Assembly: GCA_011319805.1 (NCBI GenBank)
Contig: SJRY01000003.1
Coordinates: 124,001-188,000 of the forward strand
Direction: 5' to 3'
Length of the DNA: 64,000 nucleotides
Source: Macrocybe gigantea
Taxonomy: Eukaryota; Basidiomycota; Agaricomycetes; Agaricales; Callistosporiaceae
The position numbers were made by a program, and so were the translations under genes. The first letter of the stretch is position 1; the number at the start of each line of letters is the position of its first letter. Below the pieces are notes generated by a model. It saw only the letters and a program-made list of their open reading frames with translations, was not told the DNA's origin and did no database searches. Of this stretch, positions 33,901 through 45,870 are shown piece after piece.

Positions 33901-34648
33901 TCTGAGCAGATTCAGAAGTCGATAGTCAAAGCAGCTGCGATGCAGGCAATCAAGTGATGTGATAGCAGGATGATGAGGAAGAGCCTTCCCCCCGTCTCCC
34001 TGCTCTTCGCGAGATCTGGCGTTTGGGCTTCACATTCTCTTGGATCTGTCGAGATGAGAATAAGCAGCAAAAGCCGCCGTGCATGACAGATGGGATGCCG
34101 CACTTGGACCCAGGAATTTGGTGCCTTTCCCTTGTTTGGCGGGTTGGCGTCGCTTGCCGGAAGTGGCGGAGTTGCGGCTACTTGTTATGAGACCGCCCCG
34201 CAAACTTGGGCGTCGAGATACGATGACCCTTTGTTCGTCGTTGGTGATGGAACGCGGCGAACGAATTCAGAATCAAGTACTTCTGCTCTAAGAAAGGAGG
34301 CTATGCAGTTTCTTTTTTTTGTTGAGTGGCTTGAAGGACGAATCTGCGGAAGGTACCGGCGGTACAATCTGAAAGGGCAAAACAATAGAAAAAATGCAAC
34401 TCCGCGAACAACTCCGCGAGGCTTTCCTGTTTCCGAAACCAGCGCGGCCTTCACAACCGCCCAGTCTCAGCTACAATTTATAAAAATAAATTATATTCTT
34501 TTGACTCTCTTTCCCCCATCATTCCTGCCGTCCGCCGTCCTCTTTCCCCTTCACAGGTCTTGATCGCTGCCCGTGCACGCTTTCTCCACCATTGCTTTCG
34601 TTCACCGACAATAATCTCCACCTGTTCCCAGTGCCAGCGCTCGCTGCC
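30976..34648. other. Gene-poor region of 3.7 kb
   Basis: No frame on either strand carries recognisable domains; the frames at 31250-31770, 32000-32400, 33216-33925 and 34090-34563 overlap on opposite strands and look random. The right part (about 33.9-34.6 kb) should contain the Tup1 promoter and ends in a pyrimidine-rich tract (34500-34620) before its start. A poly-T/poly-A junction lies at 32650-32670. Confidence 0.4.
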
Positions 34649-37452
34649 ATGTCCACCAATGGCGTGTACAATGTGCGTCGTTGGCGTTTTCTTTTCTATC
34701 CTCCCTAGTCGTTTCCGCAACCATTCTTGCCATGGCTTCCAACGTTGTCCTTCGCGCTGCTGCTGGAGGCGGTTTCTGTGGTAGACAGGCTCTTTCATAT
34801 CGGCTAGAATACGTCCACGTGGAAAGCCCATCTCTCACCGACAGCAGAAAGGGCAGACTGCAGCTCCTGTTTTTCTTTTTGACCTTGATGTTTCTGTATC
34901 CAGACGCGGGACTAACCAAGCGCCACCACACACAGCATCGGACCCTTCAGCCGACGACGCGCACTGTGCCCCCAGCTGCCCAAGCACCGCCCCCGCCCCC
35001 AGTTGCGGCCATGACCAACCGCCTAGCTGAGGCGCTCGACGTTATTCGCCAGGAGTTCGAGACAGTCTCGTCCGATCGCGAGGCAATGCGACTGCAGAGA
35101 GACGAGTACGAGGCCAAAAGTGCGTTCTTCCTGTCCTTATCGTCCGTCAAGCTCAGAATTCACGGAAAATACCTTACATATGCGCCCCCGACTCACCTTC
35201 CGACCCGTTATAATATCCTCAGTCAACGCCCAGCTGACGGAAGTCAACATGATCCGGCGGTCGTTCTACGACCTAGAAGCACAGCAGAGCAAAGTCAGGC
35301 AACGGTACGAGGATGAGCTGAATCGTCTCCGCGCCGAGATCGCCTTGCTGCGCTCGCAAGGTCCCGGCATCAGCAGTCTTGGTGCCGGGCCCAGCGTCGT
35401 CGCAAGCACCTCCACGTCGGCCTCCGCTGCACCGGGCAACGGACCATCCCGCCGGCGCTGGTCGATACGTTCCCGCGCGAGAGCAGGTTCGAAAGAGAGA
35501 GGAGTGTCGGCATGAGCATGAGCGCGCACACTTCTCCGCGGTTTGAGCATCGCGAGAAGCCGTCCCGAGGTGGAGCCGGTGCAGACCTGGAGAGGGAGAG
35601 CGACCGTATCGTGGACCAGCGGGACTCCAAGCGCCCCAAGCCGGAGAGGATACGGACAGGTGCGTTGCATGTGGCTTGGCAGCTCTCATTCCCAAAGTTT
35701 ACTTCGATTCCCAGACTCCAGCCCCGGCCTGCCTCCCGCTCACACACTCTATGCATCTTCGTCATCATCAGCTCAGCCAACCACGCTAAGCATACCCGCG
35801 GGCCGGGCTCGGCACCCCCCCGCCCAGCACCCTCCCCCCTCCAGGCGGGCGCGATCCCTCAGACTACTCAGTCACATTGCCTCCCATCGGCGCTGGGGTG
35901 GGCGGTCCGCCGAAGAACGTGAATGCAATTGCTCAAGAAGATCTGCAGCTAGCCCCGCCAGAGTTCAGGAAGGAGGGCTCGGACTGGTTCGCTGTTTTCA
36001 ACCCGAAAATTCCGAGGGTGTTGGATATCAGTTTAGTGCATACACTGAGTCACACTAGGTGCGGCCTCACACATATACTTGGAGAGTCTATGAAATGACT
36101 TTTTGATTTTGCAAGTGTTGTGTGTTGCGTCCAGTTCTCAGCAGATGGGAAGTATATGGCGACTGGGTGCAACAGGACAGCCCAAATTTATGATGTGGCA
36201 TCGGGTCAGCGCATATGGTAAGTGAAAGCATCCCCATCTCTGCATTTTCAGATGCATATATGAACCTATGCAGTGTCCTGCTGGACGACCAGGCAGCCAA
36301 GACAGGAGACCTATACATTCGCAGCGTGAGATTCAGTCCTGACGGTAAGTTGCTTGCAACGGGTGCAGAGGATAGGCAAATACGAGTGCGTACTTCTCGA
36401 CTCTTCCCCGCTTTCTCTTGGTTAAACAGCCAATGCAATACGACAGATATGGGACATTGCAAAAAAACGGATCCGGAACGTGTTCGACGGACATCAACAA
36501 GAGATCTATTCACTTGACTTTTCCCGTGACGGCCGGTTCATCGTTTCTGGCTCAGGCGACCGCACAGCACGCATCTGGGACATGAACGACCTAACGTGCA
36601 AAGTGCTCACGATCAACGACCAAGATTCACTCAACGGCGACGCTGGCGTGACCTCAGTCGCGATTTCCCCCGACGGACGCTACGTCGCTGCAGGCTCGCT
36701 CGATACAGTCGTGCGCATTTGGGATGTTGCGTCTGGGCAGCCTTTGGAGCGACTTCGGGGGCATAGAGATAGCGTGTACAGCGTGGCATTTACGCCGGAT
36801 GGGAAGGGCCTAGTCAGCGGTAGCTTGGACAAGACGCTCAAGTTTTGGGATGTGAGCGGATTGATGATGGGCGGTGGGGCCGCGACGGGCCCGGGGACGC
36901 CGGGCTTGGCCGGTGGAGTGATCAAGGGCGCAAAGAGGGCGGAAATGGCGCGGGCGAATCGCCTGTTGGCAAGAAGCTTGGGGAGAAGATCGGTCCGTCG
37001 CCATGCACGATGGATTTCGTAGGGCACAAGGCATGCATAGCTCCGTTGTTCTATCATTTTTCCCCACTGACGTTGGATCTGGCATGATTAGGACTACGTA
37101 TTGAGTGTCTCTGTCTCTCACGATGGAAAATGGGTTGTGTCTGGTTCAAAAGACCGATGCGTCCAGTTTTGGGACGCGCGCACGGCGACGTTGCAGTTTA
37201 TGCTTCAGGGTCACAAGAATTCTGGTCCGTAGTCCCCTTCGCATCTTCTGTTCATTGCGTCCCCTTTTTTTCTGACTTTCGTCATTGCAGTTATATCGCT
37301 TGACGTCAACCCGACAGGCGGTCTGCTTGCCACGGGGAGCGGCGACAATTTGGCTCGAATATGTGCGTAACTCATTCTTCTCTTATAACTCAAGGCCCTC
37401 ACGACGTTTGACTCGGATTCTCGCCTATATAGGGCGTTATACAACTATCTAA
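34649..37452 (+). CDS. TUP1: General transcriptional corepressor Tup1
   Basis: Forms the Tup1-Ssn6 corepressor in the nucleus. Exon 1 encodes MSTNGVYN (34649), joined in frame after a 246-base intron. The N-terminal tetramerisation helix is [20 protein letters not shown] with [20 protein letters not shown]. After a Pro/Ser linker come [20 protein letters not shown] and seven WD40 blades: [117 protein letters not shown] and [17 protein letters not shown], ending ARIWRYTTI at 37452. The frame slips by one base at about 35430-35450, 35795-35820 and 36921-36940, all GC-rich, most likely assembly errors. The intron after VGHK (37031) has a GC donor. Confidence 0.9.
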
Positions 37453-38680
37453 TCTAATTACTCTTTTTCCTTCGACTTTCGCTGTTGAGTCCTTTCTTCT
37501 CGTTTTTTTCCACTTCCACAAACAATTTTCCCATGTCTCGTCCCTGTCCGATGACGTTTCTTCTTTCGATTCGTCTCTGTTTTCTAGGGTGTAATTTATT
37601 GTTTCTTTTTTGTTTCAATAACTCTACGAGTCACGCAATACGAATACGAATCTTATACAAGTCGATTGCTCGCCTCTTTGTTTAATTGATTAATGAGTTT
37701 GTATTCTCTTTCTGTGTCTACGTCACTGTCTATGTGCATTATGTTTATGTCTCGCCGTGAAGAGAGTGGCCGCGGTATAGTACCCCGTGACCACCGGATA
37801 TGCGCCACCTCATGGGATCATGCAGCAGAGGTCGACTTTCGATGGTTGGAACCATCCCGGTCTATGCGGCTCTCGATTCATTGGTACAGACCCTTAGGAC
37901 CTAAGCCTTAGGATCTTAGGATGCGCCGTGGGCGCTCGATGCAGCGGCTTGCGAAGTTATGGATTATGCACTATACATTGTGATCAATCGATCGACATGC
38001 AACGTGCAAATGCGCAACGTTTCGACGGCTAATAGGAAGAATACAAGGTAGGTTTTGATTTTGAGGGTCCAGATTTGGGATGTTGCAGCTTGGTGATCGT
38101 CACACTTGTCATGTTGCCGCTGAGGCGGAGGGAGATATAATCGTATATGTTACATACATACATACATACAGACAGATGGACAGACATTGCGGGATAGCTG
38201 CATTTATACCGGCATGGAACAGGTAATGCAAGAAGTCCGAGAACCGGAAGTGCAATGAGAAAAGGCAAGCCGTCGCAGAGCAGTAATGGAGATGGTGAAA
38301 AAAACTTTCAATTTGTTAAATACAACCACCTTTCCTGAACTCCCCTTTTCTTCCTCCGTCTCGGAAACGTGAGTCTGCGTGAATAAATAGCTTTGCATTA
38401 TGCAGATTAGCTTTGGCGCTGGCATTGATAAACGAGAAGAGAAAGAGGAAAAGAAGCAACAGCCAGAGACGTCGCTGCTTTCCGCTCCGCTCCATCTCGT
38501 CCCGGCACCAGGGACGTCACTGGCCCCTGCATTGTGCATTGCAAAAGAGAAGAATTTGCTGCAAGGGGCGAAAGAGTGCGGAGGGAACCGGATGATTGAA
38601 ATAAATCAAAGACATACATGAAGAGAAACAAAAGACAAGTCATGCGAGTCTCGACCGACGGCGTCTTCAAGTGTTCTTTC
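37453..38680. other. Convergent 3' region between Tup1 and alpha-galactosidase
   Basis: No gene is supported. It includes a (CATA)n microsatellite at about 38151-38170 and a cluster of TTAGGA words at 37886-37922. Long T-rich tracts at 37485-37620 fit 3' untranslated sequence. Confidence 0.4.
38151..38170. repeat. CATA microsatellite
   Basis: About five tandem copies of the tetranucleotide, followed by imperfect GACAGA repeats to about 38188. Likely length-polymorphic; no function is implied. Confidence 0.8.
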
Positions 38681-41322
38681 TCACTGGTCGATCCTCGTTC
38701 CGTTCTGATCCATGCACCATTCCGGCCTAGCACAGGGCGGCTGCGTCCCCGCGGGCTCGTCGCCAGCATCCTTGAGCAGAAGCGCCGCTACACCGTGCGG
38801 CGGCACGTTGTGAACCGTCATGTTGCGCACGACCGTGCCGTTGTTTGTGTGTGTCCAGAGATCCTTTGCAGAAGAAATGTGAAAATGTGTGAAGATGTCG
38901 AAAAGAAAAAGGAAAAATAACGTTTGGTGTTTCCAACCAGGGTTTATCCCGCATGGAGATTTCCCGAGGACGGCATGGCGACACTTGCATGCAAAGTTGA
39001 AACTTACCCTTACGGAGTACTGACGTCCTGCACGAATCCAAGGAGACTCGGTCAAGGAGAAGAACATGTCAGCAGGCTCGTCCAATACATTGATCTGCGG
39101 GGGAGAAACAAACATTCATTTAGGGTGGCGTGACCTCTGGCTGACCGAGATTACCACACACCAGCATAAAGATCGTCCCGTTCTGACTTTCACCACTCCA
39201 GTACTGTGCAGGGTGAGTGAAGTTGTTTGACCAGTCCGGCTATTTGAAACGGGACCGTCAATAGGACAAGGTGCCGGGTGACCATAATTCTACGTACATT
39301 GATTCCCCATCGGAAAGGCGTGACACCTGTTCCGATAACAGGGTCTTGGTTGATGGCGATGATTTCCCGGTTCTTCAGTATCTGCAAGGTTTCTTGAGTG
39401 GCCGAGGAGAGCTGAACAAAGACAAGATCATTAGTAGATCGGCGAAACAATAGGGACGTGGGATTGATTTACATCAGTGGACTGGTAAGATGGGAACACG
39501 GCAGAAAATTATCATGATATAAGGTTAGCGTCGTCTATGGAGGACAGATATAGCACGAACAATCAACAAAGGTGATTTCATCAACGCCCAGGCGGTGAAA
39601 TGAGTCTTTGATTCCTCGAACGTGAGATCACCATTGCCGCTGTGAACACCCAAATCGGCGATCACGTTTGATCATTCACACATGACAGCTACGCACATTT
39701 CAAGCTTTGGGAGATAGAACGTGAGTTAATCCATATGCGGAAGAAAACCCAAACTTACGATATCCATGTCGTTATGACCGTAGAAGTCGGATGCCCAGGC
39801 GATGAATGAATTCCTGAGCACAGAAAGTCATTAATCATACACACTGTATTTGGAGATATAGACTGCACAGACTGATTGATGATGCTGCGAAGGGCATCCC
39901 AATGCGGGCCTGGAATCGATCCCAAGGAATCAGTGGAGGATCGAAGCGTTCATTGCCGCAGTAACTCACCAATATCTTCTGTAGTCTTATTCGGACATTA
40001 GTAGACGAAAGGTTGCAAACATCGATTACCCACTCGCCAACTCTGCCCTAAGCGCCTCGCCCATATCCAAGGCTGTTCCTGTAGGTATAATTGGTTTATT
40101 TTGGGGTGAAAGCTGGTACATCAAACCTCACCCGACCCCATTGGCAAATGGAGAAGAGGAGCGGAGGTTTCCCAGACTTCTCGGCAAGGTCCGCGATGGC
40201 ATTTGCCATGCGAGTGTACTCTTTACAAGCATCATCATTGTGTATGGCACAAGGACGAAAGACAGCTTACTTCCGACCATGCCTTCCTTGATGATCTCAT
40301 CGAATGGTACTTTGCGAGAACTCAGCCGGTTACCGCCAACAAGTCTTCAACAGAACTTACCAGCACAGTTGTCGTACCTGTCAGCCTGTCAAGACCACAA
40401 AATGTCGACAAGGAGTGTGCATTTGCTTACTTTAGGAGATCAAAGCCCCAATCCTGAAAGAGTTTGGCATCTCTGAAACAAGATGACGACAATCAAGATG
40501 AGCTGCTGTCAAATCGAGCAGATTTAAACAGACCTAGCTTCATTCTGGAAGGAGCCCGGGTAAAGTTGGCAAGTGAACCATCCAGAGTCGCTATACTGGG
40601 ACGTAGATCAGCAAACACAAAGCATAACCGCTTTTGTTTGAGCCCATACAATGCCAGCTTTTCTGCAATCATCGTTCAGTAAGATGTCGTTTCCTTGGCG
40701 AACAGGAACAACTCACAATCCAAGCTTGTGAATCTGATCTGTGAGCTTCTTCATACCAGACGGGAACCGTTCCTTGTCTAGAAGCAGCTCGTTTAGTAAT
40801 CGTCATCACCAGTTCAAAATCAAGGAATACTTGCTTGCAACGATATCGCCCGATGGGCTTCGCTGTTTCTCGGAATAACAGTCGTCGATATTAATATGGT
40901 CGTAGCCTACATCCTAGAAATGGGGCAGTGAACCAAAGACTGATGTCAATTGTTACTCGTTTCTTGCTCACCTTCAGCCCAAGAGAGACCATGAGTTTTG
41001 CTGTCTCCAGCACAACCGTCTCATTGATATCACACTGACGAACGATCAGATAGGATGGGTTGGGAACAAATGAGGACGTACGTGGTATGCATTCCATGCT
41101 TAAAGTGTGAGTCAATGTTCAGGATACGATCCAAACTGTATAATCCCTGTAACGCACTGTTGTATCCCATAACTGAAGATTGTCTCAGATGTCGCGTAAA
41201 ACGTGCTACTTTCAAGCATGGCTACTTACACGGGAGACGCCCCACACCATTATTGATGCCCACAACCGGGAAAGGGTTTGAAAAAACACTTAAACTGAAA
41301 ATTAGGGCGGCGAATCCCAACA
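38681..41322 (-). CDS. GH27 alpha-galactosidase, secreted
   Basis: Hydrolyses terminal alpha-1,6-galactose from galactomannan and raffinose-type sugars. The start MLGFAALIFSLSVFSNPFPV (41322) is a signal peptide. Blocks in order: GVGRLP..MGYN, WNAYHCDINETVVLETAKLM, VGYDHINIDDCYSEKQRS, KERFPSGMKKLTDQIHKLGL, KAGI-YSDSGWFTCQLYPG, DAKLFQDWGFDLLKYDNC (nucleophile Asp in KYDNC), WIWARRLGQSWR, TTEDIGPHWDALRSIINQ (acid/base Asp), FIAWASDFYGHNDMD, ETLQILKNREIIAINQDPVI, and a C-terminal beta domain with INVLDEPADMFFSLTESPWI and HNVPPHGVAALLLKDAGDEP. There are about a dozen short introns; the one after GDIVA has a GC donor (a|gcaagt). Blocks were read by eye, so exact exon borders are approximate. Confidence 0.9.
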
Positions 41323-41429
41323 TGGCGATGGTCAAGAGCACTGCCCAAGGAGTGATTACAACTGTACGCTGCTGGCCGAAGCCTTTCCGTAACGAGTGGA
41401 AAGCTGTCGCAAGATGGTATTTATGAGAT

Positions 41430-42199
41430 TCTACTGTCCTTAGGAATCAAGATCACATGAAAATGACACCACGCACCTCGAACAGCTCCGCCCCCATCAG
41501 AATGATCCGCGCCGGTCGCCGGGGGTGGAAGAAGCGCTATTTTTTAAAGAAGGAAAGCCTGAGCGACGTGGAGAGCATGCAAAGATTGCATACGTTGATG
41601 CTCAGAAGCTGCACCGTTGCGTGTAGGGTGAGCCGCTGCACAAGCCGTGGTATGGTCAGCTGTCCAAGGAGCCACACGAATAAATATATGGATCCAAACT
41701 TGTTTTCGGCCTGCCTTGTGCCGGATCTGAGGCCGTGGACGTTATGAGGGATTATAATGACAGATGTAACAATCAGTCCGCGGTCATTCCATGGGGCCTG
41801 TGCGGCTCGAAGCTCCATACCAGCTGTCGTCTCACCTGCTTGTGACTGGGCATTTGAGGATGATTCCGGAAAGGTACCTATATGGCCATGGCTCGATGAG
41901 CAGATGACCCAGAATGGCTGTTCGTGGTGGAGCCTGACCATAATGGACGGCTCCAGTATTGGACGCAGCGAGGTTCTTCGGCGTCGAAGAAGAGTCTAAG
42001 TCGTCTGAATCAGTGACGGTGAGTTCGGGTGGTAGAAGAGATCCTTCCGAAAGTCCTTGCCTCTTCCGTTATGAGGGGATCTACTCCCTTCAACTGTTTG
42101 TGTAACAAAATTCAATGGTTCAAGACAACTGTCGACAGATGTGAAATGGCTGGGCTGACCTGCTGACGAGAAGCCTGCTGCTTCTGTTCCATGATCCAT
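41430..42199 (-). CDS. Possible small gene of unknown function
   Basis: A minus-strand start MEQKQQASRQQ (about 42190) can be joined across an intron to LKGVDPLITEEARTFGRISS and, after an apparent one-base slip near 42015, to LTVTDSDDLDSSSTPKNLAA and AILGHLLIEPWPYRYLSGII. A hydrophobic part lies further on (FGSIYLFVWLLGQLTI). No family is recognised, exon joins are uncertain, and coding status is doubtful; it shares its upstream region with Sos7. Confidence 0.3.
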
Positions 42200-42392
42200 G
42201 ATGTCACAACAAGGCTACGGAGAAATTATATTATGATAGAGGATGCCAATCCTCCGTCAGACCTCCTTCAGACTACTGTGATTCTTGTAGATCTAGAATG
42301 AGTGGAATATGAAAGACCTATGATCCGTGAGTGGATGAGTAAAAGACGAGGAAGCGAGCGAGTAGAGGAATGCGAATAACACTGGTTATGGA

Positions 42393-42421
42393 AACCACAG
42401 ACAGCAGTGCTGTCTGTGGTT
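42393..42421. promoter_or_regulatory. 29-base near-perfect palindrome in the Sos7 upstream region
   Basis: AACCACAGACAGCA, one G, then TGCTGTCTGTGGTT: arms of 14 bases with full complementarity. A second copy of the half site, ACCACAGACAGGCA, is at 42524-42537. Perfect palindromes of this length do not arise often by chance; a dimeric transcription-factor site is plausible, but a hairpin or a tiny transposon remnant is also possible. Confidence 0.55.
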
Positions 42422-42751
42422 ACGGTCACGAGAGCAGCGCCAAAGACCACGTGCGCGAAGCCCTGGGCTTGACGTCGAGACTCAACACTTTCTGATTTCC
42501 AGCAGCAAGGTATATGACATATGACCACAGACAGGCAGGTGAATTCAAGAATTATAGAGATTATTCAACGGCGGGGCACTAGAGGGGTAGTAGTACCCAG
42601 AGCGTTTTAAGTGAAATTCATACTCACTGACATCGTACAAGTGGCGTTCCAGCCGCGTGAGTGATGTCCGCTTCAAAACGCAAGGGGGTGCCCGCGCTGG
42701 TCACAAGTGTGACGAGCAAGACGTCAACTCACGTGAGCAAGCATGTGACAA

Positions 42752-42757
42752 ACGCGT
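42752..42757 (+). promoter_or_regulatory. MCB-like box before Sos7
   Basis: ACGCGT 22 bases before the Sos7 start codon. In fungi this word is the MBF binding site that drives G1/S expression. A single hexamer is weak evidence. Confidence 0.35.
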
Positions 42758-42778
42758 TCTTCGGTGTTGACGCTCAAC

Positions 42779-44033
42779 ATGACCACGAACCCAGGACGCC
42801 CTTCATCATTAGGCACGACAACGGAGCAAGAAAAGCTTCTTGAAGCTGCCCAACAGTTAAAGTCTCAATTAGAGGCCGCCGATCTCTTACTACTCCACCA
42901 TCGTGATGAATTTCAGACTTACAAGGATGATGGGCTCGACCCCGAGGAGTTTGAGTTCAAGGATCCTGCTATCATTGCTTCTGACGTAGCATCACAGACG
43001 GTGTGTCTTAAATATCTTATGGTCTCTCTCCACTCATTCCTAAACTTCGCCTCCAGTCGTTCCTAAGGAAGTTGAAATTTCAATACCTCGAGCAGAACGC
43101 GAAGGACCGCTATGTGAAATCCATCGTCAGCGACATAGACGACGCTCCCATAGTTACCGCCGACGATAACAAAGCTCTTTTGGCCAGCAACGCTGAGAAG
43201 AAAGAGAATTTGAAGGTTTCAAAGGCGAGGCTTGCAGAAATACAACAAAATACGAGAGTTTTGGCTCCCACTGTCGAAGAAAGTCTGTCTCATGTCCTGC
43301 TCATCTCATTTCAAGCTCTTTCTCATCATTGGATTGTAGAATATCGGAGAATAAAAGAAGCTACAGGGCAAGCTTCAAATCTTGCGCAAAAGATCATCGA
43401 CGCTCGCTTGGCATTGTCGCGCCTACGAAAGAGGCATCCAAACCCTCGTTTGACCATTGCATCTGCGGACCAGAAACTCCTTGACCAGGTCAACGAGATG
43501 CAGACGCTGAGCGATGAACTGGACGCTCTTAACAAGGACACGAGAGCCATGAAGGAGAAAGCCAAAGCGGGCGCGCTTGAGCTCGAAAACTTCCGAGCTG
43601 AGCGAGCTGAGATCGAGAAGGCGTTAAAATCATCGAGGGTCGACGAGGACGATGGGCCACTCATTCCCCTGTACGACTGGTGCGTAGGTTTTGCGCATTT
43701 CAGGCACTCCACGATCAGCCGACCCCATCATCTAGGTACACAGCATCGATGGACTTCCATCGGACAATGAACAACCTGCACGAGTCACACGCAGTATCTG
43801 ACAACGAGCTACGGCTCACATACCGCATCGACTTGTCTAGGCCTAGTCCTTATTATATCACTATTACCCTCATTTTCGCGCCGGACACACGAAACCTCGC
43901 CGCTGTGCAGACCCTCGGTCTCGACACGCTTGGCGTCGATCTCGGGGATTTAATTGATGCACACATTCAGGTCAATGATGTGCATGGTCTGGTGTCTGCT
44001 ATTCTTGCGCGCGCAAGAGCGGCCAATCTATGA
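42779..44033 (+). CDS. SOS7: Kinetochore protein Sos7
   Basis: Four exons (first 42779-43000, second from 43057). The N-terminal part ends in the family block FLRKLKFQYLEQNAKDRYVK with VSDIDDAPIVTADDNKALLA, characteristic of the Sos7 coiled-coil domain. Long coiled coil follows (EKKENLKVSKARLAEIQQNT; DQVNEMQTLSDELDALNKDT; ELENFRAERAEIEKALKSSR), and then a compact C-terminal domain, YTASMDFHRTMNNLHESHAV to LVSAILARARAANL. Sos7 with Mis12-complex and Kre28/Spc7-type partners supports kinetochore-microtubule attachment in fission yeast. The frame is intact. An ACGCGT word precedes the start, in line with cell-cycle control. Confidence 0.8.
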
Positions 44034-45254
44034 TCATCGAGCTTTGAAGTCAGCTATGTATTTCTATGGTACGGTATTCTTCGCATATACATATGTATGT
44101 TTAATATTCGCGTGCCTTGGGAGTGAAAAGTGAACGGTGAGTTTTTCTTCATCCAACATTATTGCTTTTCCGGTTGCGGTCGTTTTTCCTCAGATCCTTC
44201 ACAATCGCTTTCGTGTACAGAATATCATCAATTATCAATTCAAAGCTTCCCCAGCTTTCTGAGGAATATGCGGAGACACAGAGCTCTCTCCCATACTTTA
44301 ACGATCTGTTGGAAAATCATCCACATAGCGAGTGGGTCAATCATATGCTAGGACGTGAGCGATTTTAATAGTCTTTGAAAGGCGCATGATCGATGGACCC
44401 ATCACATTCGCATCTGGCCCTCCGACAGTTGTGAGCATTGACTCGCCAATAAGGAAGCACGACTTGCTTGTCCGGATCTTCTTTTCTTAAGCTGCACTTA
44501 GGAGCCTCCGACATACTCGCTCACCCCTTTGCCGTGATAGGGGAGCCGCTTATGATCTTCTCCCTTTGAAAGAAGGGGGTAATCGCTACGATGCTCAACG
44601 TCTACAACCGTGCATGTGTTTTCCTTTACTCCTCCTGTTTGACTGTTGCGAAGCCCCGATGCATTCGTTGTTTCATATCGACCCTTTCTCTTACAGGGAA
44701 GCGTCGGTGGACCACGACCGGCAGGTAATGGATTTCGATCGGGCTGGATTCATATATCCTAAGTTTCAACTTTTCCTAGGCCGCGGGCGGCGCTGCACCA
44801 CATTGAGATTCTCTGGCACTCATCATTTGTTCGTAACCAAGGATTCTTTGTCTTTACCCTGAACGCATTCAACGACGGCGACTCATTCTCACCGCCATTC
44901 TTCATCGTGCAGGCACCGACTTTCACTTGTATGACAGTCGAGACACGGTTCGTCCGATCATAGCTATGGAAACGAGAACGGTTATGCTCACCGCCGAGAT
45001 TTTTCAGCTGCAAATGTATTGCAGGTGGCGCAAGACTCGTTAGAATTGTGTTTGACAATTCTTCAGGGGTAACAGCGGCCTAATTTCTCAGAAAGCAAAG
45101 TCAGACCTGGGCCCTCGTCTCATCTTTATCAGTGCGTGAAGCGATTCCAATGCGAGTCGGCGTTTCTCAAATTCGTTGACCACGTTGAAAGGGACATGTG
45201 TACAAATCGACGTGCGTATGTTTTCACCGTTGAATGTCTAAGTCTCGATCATGA
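44034..45254. other. Region with decayed coding traces
   Basis: Contains short protein-like pieces, for example EEYAETQSSLPYFNDLLENH on plus near 44262-44321 and, on opposite strands of the same DNA near 44850-44950, two competing readings. No complete gene can be built. The right end merges into the decayed GH27 copy. Confidence 0.35.
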
Positions 45255-45870
45255 TGCGAGACATACTCGGTATTCTTGCTATTAATCGAGATGCTAGTAC
45301 AACTAAACGGAGCTTCTCCTAATCTCCTTCGCTAACGGCGGTAAACAGTCCGCCATGCCCGGCATTGGAGTAGGCATAGTAAATTTTCCTTTTGCTAGTG
45401 CTCGCGCATTTCACCGCGCTCACCTGTCATGGTCTTAGAAAATCTTAGATCTATCTACATGCTAGTCCAAAGGTGAACAAACGTCGACACAGCGGAACTC
45501 GGTAGGCCTGCCGACCTTTTCTCTAAGCTGATGAAGTCGCATCCCACATGCAGAGGTCGTCAATATTCTGTTTGTGTATGTCGCGAATCTCCGTTCTCCT
45601 GACATTAATCTAACCTAATCAATCCGGAAGTGTGAGATATTGCATGCACATCTAGGATCCCTATCCTCATACTGAACTTTGACTGCTCGCAACGTACCGC
45701 CTAAAGCACTAGTAGCGCTACTGCTACAAGAAGCCGGCGAAAAAAGACTGAAACCCAGGTCGCAGGCACTCGATATGATTCAATATCCTCAGACCTGGTC
45801 GACCCGACCAATTCGGGAAGGAGGAAGGAATTTTCAATCTTTTGTCCATTTGGAAGACATGGTTGGTTGA
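45255..45870 (+). pseudogene. Decayed GH27 alpha-galactosidase copy, opposite strand to the intact gene
   Basis: Three pieces match the intact enzyme in order: DILGILAINRDASTT (about 45259-45300) against EIIAINQDPVIGT, GRQYSV (45552 region) against RAGRQYSV, and TARNVPPKALVALLLQEAGE (45682-45740) against TVHNVPPHGVAALLLKDAGD. Stops and frame changes separate them, and the catalytic Asp of the QDP motif and much of the body are lost. It therefore appears to be a dead paralogue on plus, about 4 kb from the intact minus-strand gene. The left limit is uncertain. Confidence 0.55.

Noticed and set aside
35266..35780. Overlapping open frames on minus across the Tup1 linker
   Set aside because: GC-rich sequence keeps all frames open; the plus strand carries the Tup1 domains on both sides.
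37886..37922. TTAGGA repeats taken as telomere-like
   Set aside because: Only a few imperfect copies with variable spacing, in an interior 3' region; not a telomeric array.
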